Shown here piece by piece: positions 23,107-35,537 of a DNA stretch of 64,000 nucleotides. A program made the translations under genes and the position numbers. This stretch comes from Streptomyces iakyrus (GTDB lineage Bacteria; Actinomycetota; Actinomycetes; Streptomycetales; Streptomycetaceae): NCBI RefSeq assembly GCF_000717055.1, contig NZ_JNXI01000010.1, positions 62,001-126,000 of the forward strand, written 5' to 3'. Within the stretch, counting starts at the first letter, position 1, and the number at the start of each line of letters is the position of its first letter. Under the pieces are notes generated by a model. The model saw only the letters and a program-made list of their open reading frames with translations, was not told where the DNA came from and searched no databases.

Positions 23107-24582
23107 CTATACCGGAAGGAAGTTGATCGGGTGGCTGTCGGTCGCCCAGAGGTACTGGACCGCGTAGGCCCGCCAGGGGCGCCAGGCCCCGGCGCGTGCG
23201 GTGAGGGCGGCGGGAGTGGACGGCAGGCCCAGTTCCCGGGCCGCGCGGCGGATGCCGAGGTCGGTGGGGAGGAAGGCGTCGGGGTCGCCGAGCGCGCGCA
23301 TGGCGATGACGTCCACCGTCCAGGGGCCGAAGCCGGGCAGGGCGAGGAGCCGCTCGCGGGTGCGGGGCCAGTCGCTCTCCACGCCGAGGTGGAGGTCGCC
23401 GTCGGCGAGGGCCCGGACCAGGGTGGTGAAGGTCGTGCGGCGGGTGCGCGGCATCGCCAGCGTCTCGGGGTCGAGCGCCGCGAGGGCCTCGGGGGCCGGG
23501 AAGAGGTGGGTGAGGCCGCCTTCCGGGTCCTCGACCGGGTCGCCGTGCGCGGTGACCAGGCGGGCCGCGTGGGTGCGGGCGGCGGCGGTGGAGACCTGCT
23601 GGCCGAGCACGGCCCGGACGGCGAACTCGGCCTCGTCGACGGTGCGCGGCACGCGCCGGCCGGGCGCCTTGTCGACCAGGGGCGCGAGGACCGGGTCCGC
23701 GCGGAGCTGGTCGTCGATGGCGACGGGGTCGGCGTCCAGGTCGAGCAGGCGGCGGCAGCGGCTGATGGCGACGGTCAGATCGCGCAGGTCGCTGAGGGTG
23801 AGACGGCAGGCGATGTGGTCCGGGTTGGGGGTGAGGGCCACGATGCCGTGGCCGTACGGGAGGCGCAGGGTGCGGCGGTAGGAGCCGTCGCGCCATTCCT
23901 CCACGCCGGGTACGGCCGTCGCGGCGAGGTGGCCGAAGAGGTTGTCGGGATTGAGCGGGGCCCGGAACGGCAGCCGCAGGGACAGCGCCCCGGGTGTGCT
24001 CGTGCCCTGCCGTTTCGGGGCGCGGGCTCGCAGCTCGCCCGGGGCCAGGGCGAAGACCTCGCGGACCGTGTCGTTGAAGGTCCGGATCGAGGCGAAGCCG
24101 GCGGCGAAGGCGATCTGCGCCATGGGCAGGGCGGTCGTCTCGATGAGCAGCCGGGCCGTCTGGGCGCGCTGCGCACGGGCGAGCGCGAGCGGGCCCGCGC
24201 CCAGCTCGGCGAGGAGCTGGCGTTCGACCTGCCGGGTGCTGTAGCCGAGCCGGCCGGCGAGGCCGGGCACGCCCTCGCGGTCCACGACCCCGTCGGCGAT
24301 CAGCCGCACGGCGCGGGCCACGAGGTCGGCGCGCTGGTTCCACTCGGGGGAGCCGGGGCTGGTGTCGGGCCGGCAGCGCTTGCAGGCCCGGAACCCGGCC
24401 TGCTGGCAGGCCGCCGCACTGGGGTGGAAGACCATGTTCTCCGGCTTGGGCGGCACCACCGGGCAGCTGGGACGGCAGTAGATGCCGGTGGTCAGGACGG
24501 CCGTGAAGAACCAGCCGTCGAAGCGTGCGTCCTTGGACCGGACGGCGCGCACGCAGCGCTCGGTGTCGGTGTGCATCCCCAT
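23107..24582 (-). CDS. Ada-AlkA fusion: methylphosphotriester sensor/AraC regulator and 3-methyladenine DNA glycosylase
   Basis: Bifunctional adaptive-response protein of 491 residues. The N-terminal Ada zinc domain has all four cysteines (YCRPSCP, CKRC). Next is an AraC-type DNA-binding region (VPGLAGRLGYSTRQVERQLL, QIAFAAGFASIRTFNDTVREVF), then an AlkA N-terminal beta domain. The glycosylase has helix-hairpin-helix LPGFGPWTVDVIAMRALGD and the catalytic Asp in FLPTDLG. Start: ATG 24582 has a GGAG eight bases before it; ATG 24588 and ATG 24576 are in frame. Expected to activate its own operon when methylated. Confidence 0.94.
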   Translation of the reverse strand: MGMHTDTERCVRAVRSKDARFDGWFFTAVLTTGIYCRPSCPVVPPKPENMVFHPSAAACQQAGFRACKRCRPDTSPGSPEWNQRADLVARAVRLIADGVVDREGVPGLAGRLGYSTRQVERQLLAELGAGPLALARAQRAQTARLLIETTALPMAQIAFAAGFASIRTFNDTVREVFALAPGELRARAPKRQGTSTPGALSLRLPFRAPLNPDNLFGHLAATAVPGVEEWRDGSYRRTLRLPYGHGIVALTPNPDHIACRLTLSDLRDLTVAISRCRRLLDLDADPVAIDDQLRADPVLAPLVDKAPGRRVPRTVDEAEFAVRAVLGQQVSTAAARTHAARLVTAHGDPVEDPEGGLTHLFPAPEALAALDPETLAMPRTRRTTFTTLVRALADGDLHLGVESDWPRTRERLLALPGFGPWTVDVIAMRALGDPDAFLPTDLGIRRAARELGLPSTPAALTARAGAWRPWRAYAVQYLWATDSHPINFLPV

Positions 24583-24670
24583 CTGCATGGCTCCAGCATC
24601 CGGCACCGGGCGGCGCGGGGCTGGCGAGAATCCGACATGGACGTGCCGGCGCGGCACGGCCCCAGGAGTA

Positions 24671-24719
24671 CATTTGAAGATTCATTCATATGTTCGCGTG
24701 GGGCCGCTAGGATGAGGTC
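24671..24719 (+). promoter_or_regulatory. AT-rich operator/promoter of the ArsR gene, probably leaderless
   Basis: An unusually A/T-rich patch contains the dyad TGAA-GA-TTCA (24675-24684) followed by TTCATATG. TTCATA (24685-24690) and TAGGAT (24708-24713) are 17 bases apart and fit a -35/-10 pair. TAGGAT lies six bases before ATG 24720, so the mRNA would begin at the start codon. ArsR/SmtB operators are typically of this AT-rich dyad type, so autorepression is likely. Confidence 0.5.
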
Positions 24720-25082
24720 ATGGGTCATGGAGCCGTCACCCCCGTGCAGGACGCCGGCGAGCGCGTGCGCCTGGACGCGGACAACGTCGCGAAGGTCGCC
24801 ACCACGCTCCAGGCCCTGTCCACGCCCTCCCGGCTGCTGATCCTGGCGCGGCTGCGCGAAGGCCCGCTGCCGGCCACGGAGTTGGCGGCCGAGGTGGGCA
24901 TGGAGCAGTCGGCCTGCTCGCACCAGCTGCGGCTGCTGCGCAATCTGGGCCTGGTCGTGGGCGAGCGGCGAGGCCGTTCGGTGGTGTACGCGCTGCACGA
25001 CCACCATGTCGCCGAGCTGCTCGACCAGGCCGTGTACCACGTGGAGCACCTGCGGCTGGGCATCAGCGACGCCGCCGACTGA
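24720..25082 (+). CDS. ArsR/SmtB family metal-sensing repressor
   Basis: Dimeric winged-helix repressor, 120 residues. DNA-recognition helix: LAAEVGMEQSACSHQLRLL. The last helix has D-x-H-x10-H-x2-H (HDHHVAELLDQAVYHVEH), exactly the alpha-5 metal site of CzrA/NmtR-type sensors of Zn, Co or Ni. No metal exporter lies beside it: neighbours are DNA-repair genes (divergent) and beta-galactosidase (convergent). Its target may be elsewhere or just itself. Confidence 0.9.
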   Translation: MGHGAVTPVQDAGERVRLDADNVAKVATTLQALSTPSRLLILARLREGPLPATELAAEVGMEQSACSHQLRLLRNLGLVVGERRGRSVVYALHDHHVAELLDQAVYHVEHLRLGISDAAD

Positions 25083-25102
25083 GGCGGCGCCGCCGGCCCG
25101 GG

Positions 25103-29204
<4,102 letters not shown>

Positions 29205-30035
29205 TCAGGCCCTGAGGAAGGTGAGCAACTCGCCCGTCAGCCGGGCGGGCGCGTCCAGCGGGACGAGGTGACCGGCCTCCGGGACGCCCACCAGCCGGGC
29301 TCCCGGGATCAGCGCGGCGAGTTCCCGCCCCCTGGCGAACGGGATCCAGGTGTCCTCGGTGCCCCAGCACACCGTGACGGGCAGGTCGATCGTCGGGTAG
29401 AGCGGCTGGATCTCGTCGGTGTAGCGCTGGTCGGCCTGCGCGATCTGCCGGTAGAAAGCCGCCTGGCCCTCCTCCCCCGTCCATGGCCCGACCAGGGCGT
29501 CGAGGGTGGCGGGACGCAGGCCGAGGTGGCTCGCGGAGGAGACGTACTCGCGCACCAGCGCCTCGTGCAGGGCCGCCGGGAGCTGCTCGAAGACCCGGCT
29601 GTGCTCCCCGACCAGCCGGAAGAAGGGGGAGCCCCAGGGCTTCAGCGCCACCGGGTCGACCAGCGCGAGCCGCCGGTAGCGGGCTCCGTGCAGCAGATGG
29701 GCGCGCAGGGCCACGCACCCCCCGAAGTCGTGCGCGACGACCGCCGGCTCCGCCAAGCCCCAGTGCGCGAGCAGCTCGGCGAAGATCCGGCCCTGGGCGC
29801 CCAGTGAGACGTCCTGGCCGGCGTGCATGTCCGAGGAGCCGTAGCCCGCCATGTCCCACACGTGCACGCGGTACCCGGCGGCGGCGAGGGCGGGCGCGAT
29901 CCCGTGCCACACGTACGAGGAGAAGGGCGTCCCGTGCAGCAGCACCACCGGCTCCGCGCCGGGGTCGCCGAGCCGGTCCCAGCGCACGGTCCCCGACGCG
30001 GTGACCAGGCTCTCCCGCAGCGTCCAGTCCTCCAC
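29205..30035 (-). CDS. Alpha/beta hydrolase, dehalogenase/epoxide-hydrolase-like
   Basis: Soluble hydrolase of 276 residues. Oxyanion region LLHGTPFSSYVW; the nucleophile elbow reads AHDFGG, so the nucleophile is Asp, as in haloalkane/fluoroacetate dehalogenases and epoxide hydrolases, rather than Ser. The His is in AGHLVPLD and the acid near CWGTEDTWIP. GTG 30035 is selected because GGGAGGGAG lies seven bases upstream; longer in-frame ATG starts lack one. Divergent from the PP2C gene. Substrate unknown. Confidence 0.88.
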   Translation of the reverse strand: MEDWTLRESLVTASGTVRWDRLGDPGAEPVVLLHGTPFSSYVWHGIAPALAAAGYRVHVWDMAGYGSSDMHAGQDVSLGAQGRIFAELLAHWGLAEPAVVAHDFGGCVALRAHLLHGARYRRLALVDPVALKPWGSPFFRLVGEHSRVFEQLPAALHEALVREYVSSASHLGLRPATLDALVGPWTGEEGQAAFYRQIAQADQRYTDEIQPLYPTIDLPVTVCWGTEDTWIPFARGRELAALIPGARLVGVPEAGHLVPLDAPARLTGELLTFLRA

Positions 30036-30187
30036 GAAGCCGCTCCCTCCCGCCGCGAGCACCCACCCGCGCGTTTTTGTCATTTCGGCGCGACAGTGCC
30101 GCTCCTCCGACCGTAATGTGACCTCATCGGACAGCCAGCGCAACAGATCATGGCGGTACCTTTGCCGCGCCGGAAGGAGCGGCTCGC

Positions 30188-32233
30188 ATGAACGGGTATG
30201 CGACCTCGGACCGCGACGCCGTCACGGCCGCGCCCGGCGGGCTGCTGGATCTGCTGAAGGTCGCGGCCGTGGTTCTGGACGCGGGCGGGCACATCGCGCT
30301 GTGGAGCCCCGAAATCGAGCAACTGCTCGGCTGGACGGCGGCGGAGGCCCTGCGGCAGCGAGCCGACACCCTCCTCGTCTCCCCTGAGAACCGGCCCCGC
30401 GGCAGGGAGCTCTTCGCCCAGGTCAGCACGGGGGCCCGGTGGGCCGGTGTCTTCCCGCTGCGGCACCGCGACGGCACGGAACGCGCCGTGGAGTTCCGTA
30501 CGATGCGCCTCCTCGACCCCGACGGGCAGCCCCACCTGCTGGGACTCGCCACGGACGCGACGACCGTACGGCAGGTGGAGCGCGACCTCGCCCTCTCGCA
30601 CAGCCTCGTCAACCAGACCCCGCTCGGCATCGCCGTCTTCGACAACGACCTGCGCTGGGTCGGGGTCAATCCCGCGCTGGAACGGATCAACGGCGTGCCC
30701 GAGGAGGCCGTGCTGGGGCGCCGGGTGGGTGAGGTGCTGCCGGACCTGGACGTGGCGGCCATCGAGGCCCGGATGCGGCACGTCCTGGAGACCGGCAGAC
30801 CCCTGCTCGACCAGCAGACCGTCGGACGGACGGCGGCGGATCTCCAGGACCGCGCCTACTCGGAGTCGTACCACCGCATCGAGGACACCGACGGCCGGGT
30901 GCTGGGGCTGGCGATGGCCGTGCTGGACGTGACCGAGCGCCAGCAGGCCGCGGCGGAGGTCGCGCAGGCGCGCCAGCACCTGTCGGTGATCGCCGACGCG
31001 GGCGTGAAGATCGGCACCACGCTGGACCTCCAGCAGACCGCCCGGGAGCTGGCCGGCGTGGTCGTGCCGCATCTCGCGGACCTGGCCGCCGTGGATGTCC
31101 TGGAGTCGGTCGTGGCCAGCGGCACCATCACTCCCGTGTCGGGCGGAGCCCCGGCGGAGTTCCGGGCACTGGCCGTCGCGGCCGGCTACCCGACCGACGC
31201 CATCCACGCCGCCGATCCGGTGGGCGAGCTGGCCACGTACGGCTCGTCGCGGGTCATCACGCAGTGCGTGCGCAGTGCCCGCCCGGTCCTGGTCGAGCGC
31301 GTGGACGGCAAGATGCTGCGGCGTCTGGCCCGGGACTCACGGGCCGCCCAGGCCCTGCACGAGGCCGGTGCCCACTCCTACCTGGCGCTGCCGCTGGTGG
31401 CCCGGGGCAAGGTGCTCGGCACGCTCTCGCTGTACCGCACGGTCAACGAGCGCCCCTTCGACGACCGGGACCAGGTGCTCGCCTCCGAACTCGCCGCCCG
31501 GGCCGCGATCTGCATCGACAACGCCCGCCTCTACGGCCGCGAGCGCGGCACCGCCCTGACCCTGCAGCGCAGCCTGCTGCCGAGCACCCCCGCCCAGCGG
31601 GAGGGGCTGGACATCGCCGCCCGCTACCGCCCGGCCCTCAGCGAGGTCGGCGGCGACTGGTACGACGTCCTGCCGCTGGGCCCGGGGCGCACCGGGCTGG
31701 TCGTCGGGGACGTCATGGGCAAGGGCGTCCAGGCCGCGGCGATCATGGGGCAGCTGAGCACCGCGACGCGGGCGCTGGCCCGGCTGGACCTGCCGCCGGC
31801 GGAGCTGCTGCGCCACCTCGACGACATCGCCGGCTCGCTCGGTGACGCGATCGCCACGTGCGTGTACGCGGTGTGCGACCTGGAGCGCGGCACCTGCGAG
31901 CTGTCCAGCGCCGGGCACCTGCCGCCGGTGCTCGCCGGGGCGGACGGCAGCGCGAAGCTCCTCGACATTCCGGGCGGTGTACCGCTCGGGGTCGGCGGCG
32001 TGGAGTTCGGCACGGTGGAGGTGGACCTCGCCCCGGGCTCTCTGCTCGCCCTCTACACGGACGGGCTGGTCGAGAACCGCGCCGAGTCGATCGACACCGG
32101 CCTCGACACGCTCACCCGCCTGCTCCGGAACGCGGGACCCAGCCTGCAGCGCGCGAGCGACAGTCTGCTCGGCGCGCTGAGTCCCGAACCGGACGACGAC
32201 GTGGCCCTGCTGCTGGTCCGCACGCGGGCCTGA
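30188..32233 (+). CDS. PAS-PAS-GAF-PP2C (SpoIIE/RsbU-type) serine phosphatase
   Basis: Sensor phosphatase of 681 residues, probably dephosphorylating an anti-sigma antagonist. Domains in order: PAS 1 (about 20-135), PAS 2 (about 140-265, LVNQTPLGIAVFDNDLRWVGVNPA), GAF (about 280-445, SYLALPLVARGKVLGTLSLY), PP2C (about 460-680, PALSEVGGDWYD, VGDVMGKGVQAA, LYTDGLVENR, DDDVALLLVR with the metal Asp residues). There is no histidine-kinase-like ATPase domain, unlike many Streptomyces relatives. ATG follows GGAAGGAG. No sigma factor or antagonist gene is adjacent; the stress island on the other strand begins right after it. Confidence 0.93.
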   Translation: MNGYATSDRDAVTAAPGGLLDLLKVAAVVLDAGGHIALWSPEIEQLLGWTAAEALRQRADTLLVSPENRPRGRELFAQVSTGARWAGVFPLRHRDGTERAVEFRTMRLLDPDGQPHLLGLATDATTVRQVERDLALSHSLVNQTPLGIAVFDNDLRWVGVNPALERINGVPEEAVLGRRVGEVLPDLDVAAIEARMRHVLETGRPLLDQQTVGRTAADLQDRAYSESYHRIEDTDGRVLGLAMAVLDVTERQQAAAEVAQARQHLSVIADAGVKIGTTLDLQQTARELAGVVVPHLADLAAVDVLESVVASGTITPVSGGAPAEFRALAVAAGYPTDAIHAADPVGELATYGSSRVITQCVRSARPVLVERVDGKMLRRLARDSRAAQALHEAGAHSYLALPLVARGKVLGTLSLYRTVNERPFDDRDQVLASELAARAAICIDNARLYGRERGTALTLQRSLLPSTPAQREGLDIAARYRPALSEVGGDWYDVLPLGPGRTGLVVGDVMGKGVQAAAIMGQLSTATRALARLDLPPAELLRHLDDIAGSLGDAIATCVYAVCDLERGTCELSSAGHLPPVLAGADGSAKLLDIPGGVPLGVGGVEFGTVEVDLAPGSLLALYTDGLVENRAESIDTGLDTLTRLLRNAGPSLQRASDSLLGALSPEPDDDVALLLVRTRA

Positions 32234-32247
32234 GCCGGGGCGGCTCA
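32231..32247. terminator. Dyad holding both stop codons of a convergent gene pair
   Basis: TGAGCC-GGGGC-GGCTCA is perfect; its first three bases are the stop of the PP2C gene and its last three the stop of the DUF7144 gene on the other strand. It may act as a short bidirectional terminator without a T-run. Confidence 0.45.
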
Positions 32248-32661
32248 GGCGTCACCCCTGCGTGGGGTGCACAGGGCCCAGATGATGAACGCCGACATCG
32301 CGATCATGACCACGGACCAGACCGGGTAGGCCGGCAGGGAGAGGAAGTTGGCGATGATGACGAGTGAGGCGATGCCCACGCCGGTGACGCGCGCCCAGCC
32401 CGACCCCTGGAACAGACCCATGCTGACGAGCACGGCGACCACGCCCAGGGCGAGGTGGATCCAGCCCCAGCCGGTGAGGTCGAAGGCGAAGACGTAGTTG
32501 GGTGTCGAGACGAAGACCTCGTCCTCGGCGATCGCCGCGATACCGCGCATCACAGCGAGGATCCCGGCGATCATGAGCATGACGGCCGCGAAGACCATCA
32601 TGCCGGTGGCCAGGCCCTGCTTCGCCGTCCTGTGCCCGTGCGTAGGGTGTGTGGCTGCCAT
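32245..32661 (-). CDS. DUF7144-type four-helix membrane protein
   Basis: Small integral membrane protein (138 residues) with four hydrophobic helices: GMMVFAAVMLMIAGILAVMRGI, GWIHLALGVVAVLVSMGLF, VTGVGIASLVIIANFLSL and WSVVMIAMSAFIIWAL. The family is common in actinobacteria and its function is unknown. It follows the PLDc_N/SHOCT gene by 32 bases and is probably co-transcribed from the promoter with dyad site A. Confidence 0.85.
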   Translation of the reverse strand: MAATHPTHGHRTAKQGLATGMMVFAAVMLMIAGILAVMRGIAAIAEDEVFVSTPNYVFAFDLTGWGWIHLALGVVAVLVSMGLFQGSGWARVTGVGIASLVIIANFLSLPAYPVWSVVMIAMSAFIIWALCTPRRGDA

Positions 32662-32693
32662 CTGCTGCCTCGTTTCTCTTGCGTCCGGCGCGG

Positions 32694-33164
32694 TCAGCGA
32701 CCGGAGGTGGAGGTGGCGTGCGGCGAGGATGCCGACGCGCCGGAGCCGCTGAGGACCAGGTGCTTGGCCTTGCTGAACTCCTCGTCGGTGATGTCACCGC
32801 GGGCGCGGATCTCGGACAGCCTGGCGAGTTCGTCGACGCTGCTCGTCCGGTCGTCGCCGCCCCTGGCGGTCTGCCGTATGTAACTGTCCATGGCCTCCTG
32901 CTGCTCGCGGGCGTGTGCGATCTCCCTGCGTCCCATGTTCTTGCCGCGGGCGATGACATAGACGAACACCCCGAGGAAGGGCAGGACGATGCAGAACACC
33001 AGCCAGCCCGTCTTGGCCCAGCCGCTCAGGGAGTCATCGCGGAAGATGTCGAAAACGATCCGGAAGAGCAGCACGAACCACATGATCCACAGGAAGAACC
33101 ACAGCATCGCCCAGAAGGCGCTCAGCAGTGGAAAGTCGTACGCCAGATAGGTCTGCGCACTCAT
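32694..33164 (-). CDS. PLDc_N-type membrane protein with C-terminal SHOCT domain
   Basis: 156 residues. Two membrane helices form a phospholipase-D-nuclease N-terminal-like segment (LWFFLWIMWFVLLFRIVFDI; WLVFCIVLPFLGVFVYVIARG). A charged linker and a SHOCT motif follow (DELARLSEIRARGDITDEEF, KAKHLV), which in other proteins promotes oligomer formation. No catalytic domain. ATG 33164 follows GGAGGAG. First gene of a two-gene unit in the stress island. Confidence 0.87.
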   Translation of the reverse strand: MSAQTYLAYDFPLLSAFWAMLWFFLWIMWFVLLFRIVFDIFRDDSLSGWAKTGWLVFCIVLPFLGVFVYVIARGKNMGRREIAHAREQQEAMDSYIRQTARGGDDRTSSVDELARLSEIRARGDITDEEFSKAKHLVLSGSGASASSPHATSTSGR

Positions 33165-33242
33165 GTCACTCCTCCGTCCCGGGCGGGGGCCCGGCAGTCG
33201 TATGTGCCGTTTTCAGCGTGGTCGCGGTCCGGGACGGCTGCC

Positions 33243-33259
33243 TCACCCGGAGCGGGTGA
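33243..33259. promoter_or_regulatory. Dyad site A, TCACCC-N5-GGGTGA
   Basis: Perfect 6+6 dyad centred 87 bases upstream of the PLDc_N/SHOCT start codon. It coincides with the last codons and stop of the yihY-like gene, so it is also coding sequence. It belongs to a set of related dyads in this island. Confidence 0.5.
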
Positions 33260-34124
33260 TCGTGCGGCCGCCGCGCGGTCGGCGGCGGGTGCCGAGCACC
33301 CTGCGGTACCAGGCGGACGTGGCCACCGTCTCGCCGAGTGCCAGCCCCGAGACGGCCACCAGGAAGACCGCGATCAGCCACGACAGGAAGGTGAACACGG
33401 GCCCCAGGAGGCCGAACTCCTCCAGGCTGCGGTCCATGGCCGTGGGCATCAGCAGACGGGCCGCCCAGCTGAGCACGACCGTCCCCGTCCCCGCCAGGAC
33501 CGCTCCCGGCAGCAGCTCGCTCCAGCCGACCCTGGCACTGAGCAGCAAGTGCTGCGACCACCACCACAGCAGCGTCGCCCCGAGCAGGGACAGCACTGCT
33601 CCGAGAACCGGGCCCACGCCGAAGCCGCTGCGCATCGGCGCCTGGAGGAGCAGATAGACGAGCCAGACCACCAGCCACAGCGGCCAGCGCCAGGCCGCCG
33701 CCCGCAGCGGGAGCCGGGGCAGGTCCCAGCACCGCTGGCACACCGCCTGGAGCGCCCGGCTGAAGGCGGTCGCCGAGGCGAGCGTGACGAGCACACCCAC
33801 GGCCCCGACCGTGTTCCCGGCGGGGCCGGTCGCCTCGAAGGCGCGGCGCACCTCCTCCAGCGTGTCGCCCTGGACCCCGACGACCTTCTGCAGTGCGTCG
33901 GCCAGCAGGTCCTGCACGCCCTCGGGTGCGAACGCCGCCACCGTGATCAGCAGCGGAAGGGCGGCGATGAAGGCCTGGGCGGCGAGCCGGACCGCCCCTT
34001 CCACGATGTTGAGCGCGACCAGCCTGGGCAGCAGCCGGGCCGCGGGGCCGGACCTCAGGTGCGACGAGATCCGCTCGCCCCTCGGCCTGCGGGACGGTGG
34101 AGTCGGGGCGGCGGTGCCGGACAT
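33243..34124 (-). CDS. YihY/BrkB family membrane protein
   Basis: Inner-membrane protein of 293 residues with six hydrophobic helices. Seen: N-terminal basic tail, LNIVEGAVRLAAQAFIAALPLLITV (family start in parts), LVTLASATAFSRALQAVCQRCWDL, and helices around LWLVVWLVYLLLQAPM, VLSLLGATLLWWWS, LLPGAVLAGTGTVVLSW and FTFLSWLIAVFLVAV. The family was once called ribonuclease BN in error; its role is unknown. Start codon four bases after the upstream gene's stop, same operon. Confidence 0.87.
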   Translation of the reverse strand: MSGTAAPTPPSRRPRGERISSHLRSGPAARLLPRLVALNIVEGAVRLAAQAFIAALPLLITVAAFAPEGVQDLLADALQKVVGVQGDTLEEVRRAFEATGPAGNTVGAVGVLVTLASATAFSRALQAVCQRCWDLPRLPLRAAAWRWPLWLVVWLVYLLLQAPMRSGFGVGPVLGAVLSLLGATLLWWWSQHLLLSARVGWSELLPGAVLAGTGTVVLSWAARLLMPTAMDRSLEEFGLLGPVFTFLSWLIAVFLVAVSGLALGETVATSAWYRRVLGTRRRPRGGRTITRSG

Positions 34125-34127
34125 GGC

Positions 34128-35483
34128 TCATGGAGCCGCGGCCGGGCCCGTTCGCGTCGTGTCCGGGCCCTGTGCGGCAGCGGCGAGCGTCTCCAGGACG
34201 ATCAGCACGACGACGACCAGGCCTGCCACGAGCGCGACCGCGCCGGCCGTCGGGTGGTTCCACAGGACGAGGGCCAGCACGCCCGCGCCGATGACGATGC
34301 CGGTTGTCCATGAGCGGTGCTCCGCCAGGGCGAACCCGGCGGACCCGGTGCGGAGTCCGGCGCGGGACAGGCTCCGGCCGGCGGCCGAGGTGCCCCGGCG
34401 GGCGAGGTGCCGGACGGCCCGGGCCCCGCGCCCGGGGCCGTAGAGGTAGGCGGCCAGCGCGGTGATCACCGCGACCACGAGGAGGGTGCGGGTACTGTCG
34501 CGCAGGAAGCGGACGAAGGTGTCGTAGATCGCCGCGGCGGCGTCCGGCGGCAGCGTCGCGCTCGGCACGGCGTCCAGGTAGACCCGCCGCAGCAGGGCGA
34601 GCGCCACCAGGAACACGATCATCATCACGCCGACGCCGACAGCCGTGACCAGCAGCATGCGCCGGTGCCGGGGAGCGGTCCACACGGCTAGGGCGGCCAG
34701 GGCGACCGTCAGCACGGGCAGCCAGGTACCCATGGTGTCCAGCAACCGCATCGCGTCCTTCGCCTTGCCCAGTTCCTCGGCCTGGAACAGCGTGATGGTC
34801 CGGTCGGTGTCCGGGATGGCCGCGGCCTTGTCGAAGCCCGCGTCGACGAGACGCTGCTGCACCTCGTCGACCACCTGGCCGAGGTCGAGTTGCACGGTGT
34901 CGCCCTCGGCGCGGAGCGCGCCCTCGCGTTCTCCGGTGAGCATGCTCACCACGGCGGCGTGCGCCCGCGTGTTGGCGCCCTCCCACGCCTGTGCGAAGAC
35001 GTCGCTGGTCACGACGCGGCTGATGGTCCGGTCCACGACGTCGCGGACCGCGGAACGCAAGGGCCCGGCGAGGGACTCGGACGCCTCCACCACACGCGGC
35101 GGTGCCCCGGCGTCCGCCAGCGTCCGCGTGAGCGCCTCCGTCACCGCCTCGACATCCACCTGGGCCACCACGCGGGCGGTCAGCCGGTCCGTCACCACGT
35201 CCTGGACCGCGGGGTCCGAGGCGAGCGGTGCCACGGTCTGCACGTACCGGCCCGTGTCGGAGACCTGGTCGTCCACCCAGGCGGCGACCACCGACAGCGG
35301 CGCGAGCAGCAGGGCCAGGACGAGCAGCACGCCGGCGCCGGACCAGCGCAGCCGGCGGTGACGTACGCCGGCGTTCCGGCGCAGCCGCTCGTACTCCGCG
35401 TGTTCTTCCGTGCTCAGGAAGCGCCCCGATGCCTCACTCCCCTCGGCAGGAGGTGGCGGGACGGGGCCGTCGGTCGGGGCCAT
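34128..35483 (-). CDS. Large membrane protein of unknown function (stress island)
   Basis: 451 residues. A cytoplasmic N-tail is followed by one helix (GAGVLLVLALLLAPLSVVAAW). Then comes an extracytoplasmic domain of about 200 residues with regular heptad-like helices (VQDVVTDRLTARVVAQVDVEA) and three to five further helices toward the C-terminus (WLPVLTVALAALAVW, GVGVMMIVFLVALALL, LLVVAVITALAAYLYG, GALVLWNHP region). No enzymatic motif recognised; such proteins occur in many actinobacteria. ATG 35483 has AGAGGAG five bases upstream; ATG 35498 lacks a site. Confidence 0.75.
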   Translation of the reverse strand: MAPTDGPVPPPPAEGSEASGRFLSTEEHAEYERLRRNAGVRHRRLRWSGAGVLLVLALLLAPLSVVAAWVDDQVSDTGRYVQTVAPLASDPAVQDVVTDRLTARVVAQVDVEAVTEALTRTLADAGAPPRVVEASESLAGPLRSAVRDVVDRTISRVVTSDVFAQAWEGANTRAHAAVVSMLTGEREGALRAEGDTVQLDLGQVVDEVQQRLVDAGFDKAAAIPDTDRTITLFQAEELGKAKDAMRLLDTMGTWLPVLTVALAALAVWTAPRHRRMLLVTAVGVGVMMIVFLVALALLRRVYLDAVPSATLPPDAAAAIYDTFVRFLRDSTRTLLVVAVITALAAYLYGPGRGARAVRHLARRGTSAAGRSLSRAGLRTGSAGFALAEHRSWTTGIVIGAGVLALVLWNHPTAGAVALVAGLVVVVLIVLETLAAAAQGPDTTRTGPAAAP

Positions 35484-35537
35484 GGCTGCTCCTCTCATGC
35501 GGTGAACGGCCTGTCGCCGTCCCGTGTCCCGCCGGGC

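Noticed and set aside
32252..32270. Possible seventh island dyad, TCACCCC-N5-GGGGTGC
   Set aside because: Spacing of the TCACCC core differs (N7), it lies in coding sequence at a gene's 3' end between convergent genes, and no promoter is expected there.
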